From assembly GCA_003367665.1 (NCBI GenBank), contig QKXI01000006.1, positions 71,702 to 135,701 on the forward strand: DNA of 64,000 nt, given 5' to 3'. The position numbers and the translations under genes are program-made. This document shows positions 15,310-25,573 of this stretch, piece by piece. Below the pieces are notes generated by a model that was given only the letters and a program-made list of their open reading frames with translations, had not been told where the DNA came from and did no database searches. This DNA is from Leifsonia sp. ku-ls. GTDB lineage: Bacteria; Actinomycetota; Actinomycetes; Actinomycetales; Microbacteriaceae. Position 1 is the stretch's first letter, and the number at the start of each line of letters is the position of its first letter.

Positions 15310-18300
15310 TTGCTTACCCGATTCCTCTCGTTCGTCCTGCCTGCCCGCGGGCGCCATGCCCGTCGTCGTACCCTCCGTGCCCCGGCGAGCGTCGCGGCCG
15401 GCGTCGTCCTCGCCCTGATCGGCTCGGTCGCCCTCGGCGCCCCGGCCGCCAGCGCGGACGACCTCGGCTCCGGCGTGCTCAACCTGTCGAAGACGGCGAA
15501 CGTCACCGAGGTCGACCCCGGGCAGAGCTTCCTCTACACGATCAACTACGGCTGCTCGTCGACGACGACGGGATGTGTGGACGCGGTGCTGACCGACCCC
15601 ATCCCGGCGCCCCTGCAGATCGTCGGGAAGCCGACCGTGGTCGGCGCGGGCAGCGTCACCACGACGGTGGACGGCAACACCGTGACGGTCGCGTTCGCCG
15701 ACAACGTGCCCAACACCGTCCCCGCGAGCACGGGTCTCGCCGCGGGCACCACCGGCTCGGTCCAGATCCAGGTGCGGATGCCGCAGGACGCCGACAAGGC
15801 CCTCGACGGCACCCAGTTGACCAACACCGCCACCTTCGAGGCGACCAACGCCACGACGGTCACCGGCGCCGTCCCGGTCACCGTGCACGTGCCCGACGTG
15901 ATCGAGTCCACCGTGACCAAGCAGTGGACGCCCGACTCGACCCAGTTCAACCCGGGCGAGACCTCGCAGGTGGCGTTGACGGTCGCGAACTCCTCCAACA
16001 TCCCGGCGACCAGCCTGACGATCGCCGAGCCGGCCGACCCGGCGGCGGCGGGCAACACGTTCGAGTTCTACGACCTCTCCTCGCTCGGCGCGGTCACCTT
16101 CCCTGCCGGAGCCGACCGGGTGCAGGTCGTGGCGCTGACGGCAGGCGGCGAAGTGGACGGCCCGGTCGGCGCGACGGCGGAGCTCCCGGCGGGCGTCCAG
16201 CCCGGCGATGTGACGGGCCTGCGCTTCGTGTTCACCTCCAGCACCGGCGACACCATCGCCGCGGGCGGCACCGCGGGATCGGTCGCGCTGACGCTCGGGC
16301 AGCGGGCGACCGGCCGCACCGGCGGCGGCTCGCTGGTCGCCGGCGGCACCCGCACCAACGCGGTCGGCGCGACCGTCGTCACGCCGAACGGCGACGGCCA
16401 GGCGCCGCAGGCGACCGCGCAGCAGGTCGTGGCGCCGCTCACGGTGTCGGTCGCGGCGGGCAAGTCCTTCCAAGACCGCCAGCTGCCCGCCGGTCAGTCC
16501 GCGATCGGGACGCTCACCGCCAAGAACACCTCGACCGGTCCGCTCACCAGCCTCAGCGTGCGCGAGCCGGGCACCGGCACCTTCTTCACCGACAAGGTCA
16601 CCTTCGGCGGGTTCGCGACGGGCGCCGCCTGGCCGCAGGGCGCGACCGGCGCGACCGTGCACTGGTCCGTGGACTCCGGCAGCGCCCCGGCAGACTCGAC
16701 GTTCGACCAGGCCTCCGGCCTGCCCGCCGCGCCCTCGCTCGCCGCCGGTCAGCACCTGACGGGCTTCGAGGTGGTCTACACCGGCGCGATCGTCCCGGGC
16801 GCGACCGCGAGCATCCCGTTCACTGTGAACACCACCACGGACGCGGGGCCCACCGGCTCCGGCTTCACCAGCTACCCGAACACCGTCACCGTGACCGGCA
16901 CCAACCCCGCAGGCACGGCCACCGACGACGCGACGGCGAACCTCGACGTGTACTTCCCCGAGGTCAAGCTGACCCTCGACAAGACGATCAGCCCGAGCGT
17001 CGTCGTCCCCGGCGGCACGAGCCTCGTGCAGCTGTCGGCGCAGACGCCGACCGGCACCAGCTCCGTCCGCCCGAACCGGATCGTCATCACCGAGCCGCAG
17101 GACCCGGCGAACGCGCCCTACTGGAACGCCTTCGACGCCACGGCGATCGCCCCGACCGGCGTTCCGGCGGGCTCCACGCTGACGATCGAGTACACCACCG
17201 ACGGCACCACCTGGAAGACCCTCGCCGTCGTGGACGCGACCGCGGCCTCCAAGACGTACTCGGCCCTGATCGACAGCCTGCTGCCGAGCGGCACGAAGCA
17301 CGACATGCTGACCGGGCTCCGCTTCACCTTCGAGGACGCCGACGGCTTCGGCCAGGCGACCAACGTCAAGCCCGCGATCACGTTCACTGCCCGGGGCGAG
17401 CTCCGCGACCTGAGCGGCCCGACCAACCCCGGCGTGTACCCGACCATCACGAACTATCAGAACTGCGCGCAGAGCGACGCGACCGGGACCCTCCCCGGCA
17501 ACACCACCGTGACCAGCCAGCCCGCCGTCGACTGCGCGCCCGCGGGCGTCCAGGCCACCGAGGGCGGCCCGGGTCCGCTGCTCGCCGCGAAGAGCTGGGA
17601 CGGCACGAAGGCCGTGCAGGCGCAGTCCGGCACCGCCACCGGCGTCACGCTCGGCTGGGGAACCCAGGTCAGCGGGATGCAGTCGATGACCGTGCAGGAC
17701 CCGGCCGTGCCGAGCCCGATCGAGGGCAGCGTCTTCCAGGCGTTCGACCTGACCCGCATCGACGCGATCACCCCGACCGTGACCAACGGCGCCACGTTCG
17801 ACCCGCGCATCCGCTGGGACAAGGTCTCGAAGGTCGAGCTCTTCGACGGCACGCAGTGGAACGACGTCACCGCCAAGGCGTGCCAGAGCGCCAACGCGTG
17901 CGACGGCACGTTCCCGGGCTACACCCTCAGCGACGCGGAGCGCGCGAGCACCCAGGGCGTGCGCCTCACGTTCGTGGAGAGCCCCAACCGGGGCAGGAAC
18001 ATCCAGTCGACCGGTGACCCGACCGCCCCGCCGGTCGGCAGCGGCGTCGCGAGCGTCAGCGCGAGCGCGCAGCCCGGCGGCCGCACCATCCACCTCGACC
18101 TGACCCTGCGCAACGCCATCCGCGGCGGCGCGGTCACGGACTGGGTGACGGCCTCGCGCACCTACAACCTCGCCGGCTCGCCCGGCGCCGTGGACAACAC
18201 CGTCCGGGTGGGCGCGCAGCCGTTCAGCGGCGACCCCGTCACCCGCGACGCGAACGACCACGTCACGATCGTCGACCCGACGTTCACCACGAAGGTCACC

Positions 18301-21300
18301 AAGACGGCGTCTCCGCAGACGCTCGTGATCCCGCAGCCGGACGTCCCGGCCGCGAACTACCCGTCGACGATCTACACCACGACGGCGACGAACACCTCCA
18401 CCAGCAACACCTGGCAGCTGCGGCTCTCCGACCCGGCCGAGTGCATCAACGCCGCGTCGACCGACCCCTGCCAGTTCGCGCCGTACCAGTCGGCCGGCAA
18501 CCCGTTCGAGCAGTTCACCCTGACAAAGATCGACATCGACCTCTCCCAGGCGCCGGGCGTCCAGACCTCGCAGACCAGGGTCTCCGTGCTGCACCGCGCC
18601 TCCGACGGGACCGAGACCACCGAGACGCTCAGCCTGGCCGACGCGCTGGCGCTGACGCCCGCGCAGCTCGCCGACGTGGTCGGCGTGAGCGCACTGTTCC
18701 GCGGCACGAACGCGCAGGGTGCCGATGGCACCGGCGGCACCATCGCGCCGCTGCAGAAGGTGACCCTCGCGCTCACCGCGCAGCTGCGGAAGACCACGCG
18801 CACGGGCGGCGCGGCCCCGATGCCCAGCCTCGTCGACAACTCGGCGCACGCGACCCTGCACGACGACGTCTATCCGACCGTGCAGGCGGCGGACGAGCAG
18901 CACGCAACGGTCACGCTCGAGAACGGCAACCTGCAGGTCACCACCGGCAAGTCGTTCAACCCGGCCAGCACGCTGCAGGCCAAGCCGGCCGATCCGATCA
19001 CCGTCAGCCTGAGGGCGCGCTCGACCGGGACGCTGTCGCCGAAGGTGCTCGTGATCGAGGACGCGGACGACAGCTTCTGGAACGCCTTCACGCTGAAGTC
19101 GTTCGCCCTGCCGAACACGCCGACCGGCGCCGACCGGGTGCAGGTGGACGCGCGCACCGGCCAGGGCGCCGCGGCCCAGTGGCACACGGGCTCCCCGGTG
19201 GTGATCGGCTCGGCCGCGCTGCCGTCCGGCGTCGCCGCGGCCGACGTCACCGGCCTCCGCTTCACCTACACGCGCGCGGACGGCGCGTCGTTCACCGCGG
19301 CGGAGGACCTCGTCGACGTGACCCTCGCGCTGTCGCTGCGCACCACCCTGCGCGACGGCAGCGGCCCGGTCACGTCGACCGTCGTCGCCCAGCCCATGCC
19401 CGGTGAGACCGCCGCGGGCACGATCTCCGACACGGTGACGGCCGACGCCTCCTACAACGACGTCCACGCCACCCAGGCGGCCGCGACGGCGACCTTCACC
19501 GTCGACCCCGGCACGGCGAAGCTCCAGGTGGAGAAGACCAGCCCGGGCCAGGCCGCGTCGGGACGCGAGGTCAACTGGACGCTGCGCTTCAAGAACAACG
19601 GAACCGGCGCCCTCGCCAACCCGGTCGTCACGGACACCCTTCCGGCCGACGGCTCGCTGCTCTACGTGCCGACGAACGTCCCGACCTACAGCACCTCGAC
19701 CGGCGGCACGCTGCCGGTCGACGGCGCCGTGATCACGCGGGCCTACGACGCGGCGAGCGGGACCATCCGCTTCACCTGGCCGGTCGGCTCGTCGCTGGCT
19801 CCGGGCGAGACCTACAGCATCACCATCGGGCTGCAGATCAAGCCGGGCCTCCCGCCCGCGACGAACGCGGTGAACACGTTCGGCGTCACCACCGACCGGC
19901 AGCTCACCTCGACCGACTGCTCGGCGCTGAACCCGGGCAACGGCCGCGCGGTGACCTTCGCGAACAACACCTGCACCACCAGCAACGTCGTCACGACGCT
20001 GTCCCAGGGCTCGTTCACGGCGTCCAAGGGCGTGAAATCCTCCACCGGACAGGCGCAGAACGTCGTCAACCCGGCGCTGCCCTGTACCCCGGACACGGAC
20101 GGCTACTACCGCTACCCGTGCGCGGCGGTGAGCGCGATCGGCGCGACCGACGACTGGAAGCTCGAGATGGTCAACGGCGGCAACGTCGCGGCCAAGACGC
20201 TGACGGCCGTCGACGTGTTCCCGTACCCGGGCGACACCGGCGTGGTCGACTCCTCGGCCCGCGGCTCGGTCTACACGCCGCGGTTCAACGGCGACCTGAC
20301 CTTCCTGCCGTCGGCGGAGGCCGCGGGCGCGGTGATGAACTGGTTCGTCACCACCGACCCGAAGCCGTGCGCCGACGACATCACGCCGGGCAAGTCGTGC
20401 GCCGCCGGGAAGTGGGTCCCGTCGAGCCAGCTCGGCACGAGCATCCAGGCCGCCCAGGTCACCGGGGTGAAGATGGTGTTCGACTTCAGCGGCACCGCCG
20501 GCGGCACGCTCGCCGCGGGCGCGGCCGTCAAGGTCACCTACACCAGCACCAACGTCCCGACCACGACGGCGGGCGACAACCGCGCGCCGGTGAGCGCGCC
20601 CGTGACCGCGGTGCGGGCGTGGAACTCGTTCGGCTTCTACCCGACCTATGTCTCCGGCTCGCAGCCCGCGGGACCGCAGGAGCCGATCAAGGCGGGCGTC
20701 ATCCTGACCGGCGGTCCGCTGCAGATCACGAAGACCGTCACCGGAGCGGCGGCGCAGTACGCGCCGACCAGCTTCCAGGCGGACGTCTCGTGCACCGTCG
20801 GCGGCGTCGCGGTCGGCCTCGGCGCGAACGCGAACGTCACGCTGAGCGCGGCGAACCAGTACACCGCCAGGATCGACGGCATCCCGACCGGCGCGCAGTG
20901 CGCCATCGTCGAGCACGGGGCCGACGGCTCCTATGGCGAGTCGAGCCGCAGCGTCACCCCGGGCACCGTCACGATCGCCGCGGCGGACGCGACCGCTCCG
21001 GTGCCGGCCGCCCAGCAGGTCGCGATCGTGAACGACTACGGCACGACCGACCTCACCGTGACCAAGCACGTGGACACCGCGGCGACGGCGGGAGCGTTCG
21101 GACCGTTCGGCGTGAGCGTGGTCTGCACCGCGCCGCTCGGCCAGAGCATCCCGCTCGCCGCGGGCGACGCCGCGTTCACCCTGCAGGACGGCGGTTCGCA
21201 CACGATCTCGGGGCTGCCGGCACACGCGCAGTGCGTCGTCACCGAGACCGACGCGGACGGCGCCGCCACCGCCCCGAACCACGTCGGCTTCTCGGTCGAC

Positions 21301-22863
21301 GGCGGCGCCGAGACCTCCGGGACGCAGGCGACCGTGACCCTCGGCGCCGGCCCGCAGGCCACCACCGCGGCGATCGTCAACCACTACGCGGCCGGTCAGC
21401 TGGCGATCACCAAGATCGTCGACGGCGACGCCGCGGCGGGCTACGGCGACGGGCCGTTCACGGTTCACGTCACCTGCGTGTACGGCGGCGACCAGACGCT
21501 GTTCGACGGCGACCTGCAGGTCGTCGGCGGCCAGACCCTGACCGTGCCGGGCACCTACCCGGCGGGGACCCAGTGCTCGGTCGTCGAGACCGCCGACGGC
21601 GGCGCCACCGGCAGCTCCGTCGACACGCCGACCGTCACCATCCCGGGCGCCTCCGACGGCTCGGTGCCGACGGTGACCGTGAGCGTGACCAACACGTTCT
21701 CGGCCGGGAGCGTCACCATCGTCAAGCAGCGCACCGGCGACGGCGTCGCGCAGTACGGCGCGGGACCGTTCACCGCCCAGCTCGTCTGCACCTGGCAGAA
21801 GGACGGTCAGACGCTAACCATCCCGCTGCCGGACGGCGGTCTCGTGACCCTCGACGAGGCGAACGGCTACAGCGCGACCGTGACCGGCCTTATCCAGCGC
21901 GCGCACTGCGACGTGAGCGAGACCGCGGCCGGTGGCGCCACCTCCGTCGCGATCGACCCGGCCTCCGGCGTCGACGTCCCGGCGGGCGCCCCGGCCGAGG
22001 TGACGATCACCAACACCTTCGACACCGGCTCGCTCGTCATCGACAAGAAGCGGATCGGCGACGGCGTCGCGAAGTTCGGCGCGGGTCCTTTCACGATGCA
22101 GGTGGTCTGCACCTACGACGTGGACGGAGTGGTCACCCCGATCGAGCTGGCCGACGGCGGCAAGGTCGTCCTCTCGAAGGAGAACGGCTACACCGCGACC
22201 GTCGACGGCCTGATCGCCGGCGCCTCGTGCGCGGTCGAGGAGACCGACGCCGGGCTGGCGACCGCGACGACGCTCGACCCGAAGGACGGCACGGTCACCA
22301 TCCAGGCCGGCGCCTCCGCCACGGTCACGGTGACCAACCGCTTCGACGTCGGCCACCTGCGCATCGCGAAGACGGCCGACCGGCCGTCGGCGGTCGTCGG
22401 TGACACGATCGTCTACACGATCACCGTCACCAACGACGGCCAGCTCGACGCGAAGGACGTGAAGGTCACCGACCACCTCCCGGCCGCGCTCCAGCTGATC
22501 GGCGCCAAGCCCGCGGTCACCTCGGCGGCGAACGGCGACCTCGTCTGGGTCCTCCCCGGCGTCGCGAAGGGCGCGACGGCGACCATCACGCTGTCCGCGA
22601 AGTTGATCGCCCCGCAGGACACCACCAACCGGGCGACGGTCGCGACGCCGGACGGCCCGTGGGACCCGTCCACGGCGGACGGCCGGTGCGGCGACGACGC
22701 GACGGCCTGCGCCACGGTCACCGACCCGCCGGCGCACGGCCTGGCGAGCACCGGAAGCGACCTGCTCGGCTCGCTGGCGGCGGCGATGACGGCCCTCGCC
22801 GCGCTGATCGCGGGCGCCGCGCTGGTGACGCTGCGCCGTCGGCCCAGACTCCGGAAGCGATGA
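15310..22863 (+). CDS. Giant wall-anchored adhesin with DUF11-like, DUF5979-like repeats and LASTG signal
   Basis: The 2,517-residue protein has a signal peptide ending at about PAASADD, then DUF11-like domains (SKTANVTEVDPGQSFLYTI). Residues about 200-1750 contain a module recurring some seven times, marked by variants of DVTGLRFVF. From about residue 1,800 to 2,355 there are five DUF5979-like domains, each opening with a K (ITKTV, VTKHV, ITKIV, IVKQR, IDKKR), having a central ET and closing with N (NDYG, NHYA, NTF, NTF, NRF), which fits Lys-Asn isopeptide cross-linking with a catalytic Glu. A last DUF11 domain precedes LASTG (about 2,478), a hydrophobic helix and a basic tail. The start is TTG at 15310 with GAAGGA upstream. 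It likely forms a long cross-linked stalk for adhesion. Confidence 0.9.
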   Translation: MLTRFLSFVLPARGRHARRRTLRAPASVAAGVVLALIGSVALGAPAASADDLGSGVLNLSKTANVTEVDPGQSFLYTINYGCSSTTTGCVDAVLTDPIPAPLQIVGKPTVVGAGSVTTTVDGNTVTVAFADNVPNTVPASTGLAAGTTGSVQIQVRMPQDADKALDGTQLTNTATFEATNATTVTGAVPVTVHVPDVIESTVTKQWTPDSTQFNPGETSQVALTVANSSNIPATSLTIAEPADPAAAGNTFEFYDLSSLGAVTFPAGADRVQVVALTAGGEVDGPVGATAELPAGVQPGDVTGLRFVFTSSTGDTIAAGGTAGSVALTLGQRATGRTGGGSLVAGGTRTNAVGATVVTPNGDGQAPQATAQQVVAPLTVSVAAGKSFQDRQLPAGQSAIGTLTAKNTSTGPLTSLSVREPGTGTFFTDKVTFGGFATGAAWPQGATGATVHWSVDSGSAPADSTFDQASGLPAAPSLAAGQHLTGFEVVYTGAIVPGATASIPFTVNTTTDAGPTGSGFTSYPNTVTVTGTNPAGTATDDATANLDVYFPEVKLTLDKTISPSVVVPGGTSLVQLSAQTPTGTSSVRPNRIVITEPQDPANAPYWNAFDATAIAPTGVPAGSTLTIEYTTDGTTWKTLAVVDATAASKTYSALIDSLLPSGTKHDMLTGLRFTFEDADGFGQATNVKPAITFTARGELRDLSGPTNPGVYPTITNYQNCAQSDATGTLPGNTTVTSQPAVDCAPAGVQATEGGPGPLLAAKSWDGTKAVQAQSGTATGVTLGWGTQVSGMQSMTVQDPAVPSPIEGSVFQAFDLTRIDAITPTVTNGATFDPRIRWDKVSKVELFDGTQWNDVTAKACQSANACDGTFPGYTLSDAERASTQGVRLTFVESPNRGRNIQSTGDPTAPPVGSGVASVSASAQPGGRTIHLDLTLRNAIRGGAVTDWVTASRTYNLAGSPGAVDNTVRVGAQPFSGDPVTRDANDHVTIVDPTFTTKVTKTASPQTLVIPQPDVPAANYPSTIYTTTATNTSTSNTWQLRLSDPAECINAASTDPCQFAPYQSAGNPFEQFTLTKIDIDLSQAPGVQTSQTRVSVLHRASDGTETTETLSLADALALTPAQLADVVGVSALFRGTNAQGADGTGGTIAPLQKVTLALTAQLRKTTRTGGAAPMPSLVDNSAHATLHDDVYPTVQAADEQHATVTLENGNLQVTTGKSFNPASTLQAKPADPITVSLRARSTGTLSPKVLVIEDADDSFWNAFTLKSFALPNTPTGADRVQVDARTGQGAAAQWHTGSPVVIGSAALPSGVAAADVTGLRFTYTRADGASFTAAEDLVDVTLALSLRTTLRDGSGPVTSTVVAQPMPGETAAGTISDTVTADASYNDVHATQAAATATFTVDPGTAKLQVEKTSPGQAASGREVNWTLRFKNNGTGALANPVVTDTLPADGSLLYVPTNVPTYSTSTGGTLPVDGAVITRAYDAASGTIRFTWPVGSSLAPGETYSITIGLQIKPGLPPATNAVNTFGVTTDRQLTSTDCSALNPGNGRAVTFANNTCTTSNVVTTLSQGSFTASKGVKSSTGQAQNVVNPALPCTPDTDGYYRYPCAAVSAIGATDDWKLEMVNGGNVAAKTLTAVDVFPYPGDTGVVDSSARGSVYTPRFNGDLTFLPSAEAAGAVMNWFVTTDPKPCADDITPGKSCAAGKWVPSSQLGTSIQAAQVTGVKMVFDFSGTAGGTLAAGAAVKVTYTSTNVPTTTAGDNRAPVSAPVTAVRAWNSFGFYPTYVSGSQPAGPQEPIKAGVILTGGPLQITKTVTGAAAQYAPTSFQADVSCTVGGVAVGLGANANVTLSAANQYTARIDGIPTGAQCAIVEHGADGSYGESSRSVTPGTVTIAAADATAPVPAAQQVAIVNDYGTTDLTVTKHVDTAATAGAFGPFGVSVVCTAPLGQSIPLAAGDAAFTLQDGGSHTISGLPAHAQCVVTETDADGAATAPNHVGFSVDGGAETSGTQATVTLGAGPQATTAAIVNHYAAGQLAITKIVDGDAAAGYGDGPFTVHVTCVYGGDQTLFDGDLQVVGGQTLTVPGTYPAGTQCSVVETADGGATGSSVDTPTVTIPGASDGSVPTVTVSVTNTFSAGSVTIVKQRTGDGVAQYGAGPFTAQLVCTWQKDGQTLTIPLPDGGLVTLDEANGYSATVTGLIQRAHCDVSETAAGGATSVAIDPASGVDVPAGAPAEVTITNTFDTGSLVIDKKRIGDGVAKFGAGPFTMQVVCTYDVDGVVTPIELADGGKVVLSKENGYTATVDGLIAGASCAVEETDAGLATATTLDPKDGTVTIQAGASATVTVTNRFDVGHLRIAKTADRPSAVVGDTIVYTITVTNDGQLDAKDVKVTDHLPAALQLIGAKPAVTSAANGDLVWVLPGVAKGATATITLSAKLIAPQDTTNRATVATPDGPWDPSTADGRCGDDATACATVTDPPAHGLASTGSDLLGSLAAAMTALAALIAGAALVTLRRRPRLRKR

Positions 22864-22922
22864 GCCAGACGGGCTCTGGTCAGCGACCGGCCGAAGGAGA
22901 GGAAGGGTAAGCCTCTCCGTCG

Positions 22923-22956
22923 GGCGGCGGGGAGGACGGGAACCCTCCCCGCCGCC
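22923..22956. terminator. Bidirectional hairpin terminator
   Basis: GGCGGCGGGGAGG (22923-22935) and CCTCCCCGCCGCC (22944-22956) are perfect inverted copies with an 8-base loop. The hairpin lies between the convergent adhesin and amidase genes. There is no T-run, as is common for GC-rich actinobacterial terminators. Confidence 0.75.
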
Positions 22957-22979
22957 GTGGATCCGCGGGGCGGCCGACG

Positions 22980-24839
22980 CTACCCCAGCGCCCCGTACAG
23001 CGCCGGCGCGGTGCGCGCGTGGGTGGCCTGCTCGAAGGAGTACGCCAGCCCGATGAGCGTGCCCTCGCTGTAGTCGCGCCCGAGGAACTCGAGGTTGACG
23101 TTCGCGCCGGTCACCGTGTTGTCGGCCGCGATCGCCTGGCCCATCGGCACGGTCACCGCCGGCATGCCCGTGTTCGGGCTCAGGCGCATGTTCGTCGACT
23201 GGGTGCCGTACGGCGTGCCGCTGGGGTAGACGATGGCGTCGAGGTCGTTGTCCTCCATCAGCTGCGTCACCAGGGCGTTGCCGGTCGCGATCGCCTGGGT
23301 GTGCGTCCCGGTCGGGCCGGCCCAGTTCTGGTAGGTCGACTCGGTCACGTTGTCGCGCGCGGTGTAGATGGAGTTGCGCGAGACCACGTTGCGGCCGCTC
23401 GCCAGGATGTCGGCGATCGACCGCGCCTGCACCTGCGGGGCGAGGTGGTTCGCGATGTAGGTGTTCAGATCGTGCTTGAACTCGTTCGTACTGCCGCTCG
23501 GCTCGCTCAGCACCGCGTTGAAGCCCGCGGTCGCCGTCAACGGCACGACCGTGGCGCCCTGTGCGGCGAGGGTGGCCTGCGCGTCCGCCCAGAGCCGGGT
23601 CACGGTCGGGTTGCTGCCGACCATGGAGGTGACGAAGCCGATGCGCGCCCCCTGCAGCGCCTTCGGGTCGAGCGAGGAGGTGTACGAGGTCGGCACCTTC
23701 CCGGTCTGCTCGGCGGTGATCGGGTCGGCCGCGTCCACACCGGTCACCGCGTCCAGTGCGACGGCCGCGTCGGTGACGCTCCGGGCGATCGGGCCGCCGG
23801 TGTCCTGGCTGAGCGCGAGCGGGATGATGCCGTCGCGGCTGGTGAGCCCGACCGTCGGCCGGATGCCGACGAGCGCGTTGTACGTCGACGGGACCCGGAT
23901 GGAGCCGCCGGTGTCCGTTCCGAAGCCGATCCCGGCGAGGTTGGCCGCGATGGCCGCGCCCGTCCCGCCGCTGGAGCCGCCCGCCGTCTTCGTCGTGTTG
24001 TAGGGGCTGGCGACCAGCAGCGACTGCCCGGCCGGCTGCCCGGAACTGAACTCGGACACGAACCCGTAGGCGAACTCGTCGAGGCTCGCCTTCGCCAGGA
24101 GCACGGCCCCGGCCTTCCGCAGCCCCGCGACCATCGTGGCGTCGGTCGTGGTCTGGTTGTCGTCCCAGCAGCCGCAGCCGCCGGTGGTCGGCATGTCGAC
24201 GGTGTCGTAATTGTCCTTCACGGCGATCGGGACGCCGAGCAGCATGCTCGTCATCCCCTTCTCGGCCCGGGTGGCGTCGGCGGCCGCGGCGGCGGTGAGG
24301 GCCGCGCTGCTCGTGGTGATGATCGCGTTGAGCGCCCGTCCACCCGGTTCCACGACCGTGCGGTCGTAGGCGGAGATGCGGTCGAGGTACGCCTGCGTCA
24401 GCTTCACCGAGGTGGTCACGCCGGCGTTCATCGCGGCCTGCATGTCGACGACCGACGCCTCCACGAGCTGGAACGGCCCGTCGTCGTAGATCATGCGCTG
24501 CGACAGCCCGGCGAGGTCGACGGACGTGATGGCGCCGTCGTGGTCGACGTCGGCCTTCGCCACGGCGCCCCACCCCGGCGACGAGCTGGTCTCGCCCAGG
24601 TGGGAGGCGAGCGCCGTCAGGTCGGCGCGCGTGACCTGCGCGTCGCCCGTGAGGTCGAGTGCGGTGTAGTACGGCGCCAGGAACGGCGTCCCTGCGCCGT
24701 CGTCCGGTGCGGCCATCGCGGCGGGCGCGGCGACGGCTCCGGTGGCGACCAGGCCGGCGAACGCGGCGGTCGCGATCATGCTGCGGCGGGTCTTCATCGC
24801 CGTGCTCCTCTGCTTCGTTGTCCGGTTCCGGGATGTCAT
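22980..24839 (-). CDS. Secreted amidase (amidase signature family) with dockerin domain
   Basis: The 619-residue protein has a Tat-like signal (TRRSMIA then a hydrophobic stretch ending AMAAPDD). Residues about 60-115 form a type I dockerin: two EF-hand-like calcium loops, DLTGDAQVTRADL (62-74) and DVDHDGAITSVDL (97-109). The rest is an amidase-signature enzyme with the Ser-cisSer-Lys triad: Lys in AVKDNYD, the flexible GGSSGG loop and Ser in DTGGSIRVP. The ATG at 24839 overlaps the stop of the cohesin gene (ATGA) with GGAGG six bases ahead; an ATG at 24797 with GAGGAG is an equally possible start and removes only 14 residues. The dockerin should bind the cohesin encoded just upstream. Substrate: an amide outside the cell, possibly peptide or wall-derived. 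Confidence 0.88.
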   Translation of the reverse strand: MTSRNRTTKQRSTAMKTRRSMIATAAFAGLVATGAVAAPAAMAAPDDGAGTPFLAPYYTALDLTGDAQVTRADLTALASHLGETSSSPGWGAVAKADVDHDGAITSVDLAGLSQRMIYDDGPFQLVEASVVDMQAAMNAGVTTSVKLTQAYLDRISAYDRTVVEPGGRALNAIITTSSAALTAAAAADATRAEKGMTSMLLGVPIAVKDNYDTVDMPTTGGCGCWDDNQTTTDATMVAGLRKAGAVLLAKASLDEFAYGFVSEFSSGQPAGQSLLVASPYNTTKTAGGSSGGTGAAIAANLAGIGFGTDTGGSIRVPSTYNALVGIRPTVGLTSRDGIIPLALSQDTGGPIARSVTDAAVALDAVTGVDAADPITAEQTGKVPTSYTSSLDPKALQGARIGFVTSMVGSNPTVTRLWADAQATLAAQGATVVPLTATAGFNAVLSEPSGSTNEFKHDLNTYIANHLAPQVQARSIADILASGRNVVSRNSIYTARDNVTESTYQNWAGPTGTHTQAIATGNALVTQLMEDNDLDAIVYPSGTPYGTQSTNMRLSPNTGMPAVTVPMGQAIAADNTVTGANVNLEFLGRDYSEGTLIGLAYSFEQATHARTAPALYGALG

Positions 24840-25573
24840 CGGGCCCCTCCCATGCGTCGGCGGCGGGTGGCGGTGAGCAGCAGCGCGCCGACTCCGGCCA
24901 GGAGCAGGACGGCGCCGCCGCCGAGCCACGGCAGGACGTCCTGGCCCGTGCTGGCGAGCGAGGACTCCCTGGTCGATCCCGACCCGGTCGAGGTGCCGCT
25001 TCCAGGGTCACCGGCGGGTGCGGTCGTCGGCGTCGAGCCGGAACCGGAGCCGGGTCCGGTCGCGGGTGCCGCGGTGACCGTGATCGACGGGGTCGCCGCC
25101 ACGTCGGCCGCGGTGGTCGACCCGGTCGCGGTGTCGATGAGGCGCAGCGAGCTCAGCGCGATCGCCGTGGCGCCGGGTGCCTCGGCGGTGAACCGGAGCG
25201 TGAACGACACCGCGCCGGAGAGCGCCGGCGAGGTGCCGAGCCGGGTGTGGACCACCTCCACCGAGCCGGCGGACGTGCGGACGGTGTCGAAGCCGCCGGC
25301 CGGGGCGGTGGCCGAGCCGTCGACGTACGAGACGACGGCCGGGTCGAAGGTGAACGTCGCCTCGTACGCGTACACGTCCGTCACGGCGGCGAACGTGACG
25401 GTCGCGTCGAACGCGGCGCCGTCGGCGACCTGGGCGGGTGCGGCGATGGTGACGGCGCCCGTGGTGGGCGCGGCGGAGGCGGGGGTGACGGCGCCGACGG
25501 CGGCGCCGGCTCCGATCACCGCCGCCAGCGCGAGGAGCGGGAGGCGCGGGAGACGCCTGGTGCGATGGGGCAT
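24836..25573 (-). CDS. Wall-anchored cohesin-domain protein (LASTG)
   Basis: This 245-residue protein has a signal peptide to about residue 35 (TPASAAP), a single cohesin-type domain at about 38-166 (VADGAAFDATVTFAAVTDVYAYE, then FTFDPAVVSYVDG and VSFTLRFTA, the usual cohesin beta-sandwich pattern), a Gly/Ser/Thr/Pro linker at 170-205, and a sorting signal LASTG at 206-210 followed by a hydrophobic helix and RRRR. It would be fixed to the wall by a sortase. The ATG at 25573 has AGAGGAAGG upstream. The next gene, overlapping by four bases, carries a dockerin, so this protein is the probable cell-surface receptor for that amidase. Whether the pair really binds is inference. Confidence 0.87.
   Translation of the reverse strand: MPHRTRRLPRLPLLALAAVIGAGAAVGAVTPASAAPTTGAVTIAAPAQVADGAAFDATVTFAAVTDVYAYEATFTFDPAVVSYVDGSATAPAGGFDTVRTSAGSVEVVHTRLGTSPALSGAVSFTLRFTAEAPGATAIALSSLRLIDTATGSTTAADVAATPSITVTAAPATGPGSGSGSTPTTAPAGDPGSGTSTGSGSTRESSLASTGQDVLPWLGGGAVLLLAGVGALLLTATRRRRMGGAR

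Noticed and set aside
15142-21468. A 2,108-codon open frame on the minus strand inside the giant adhesin gene.
   Set aside because: It is the antisense shadow of a GC-rich gene. Its translation is Arg/Gly/Val-rich with no domain pattern, while the plus strand has a signal peptide, repeated domains and a sorting signal.
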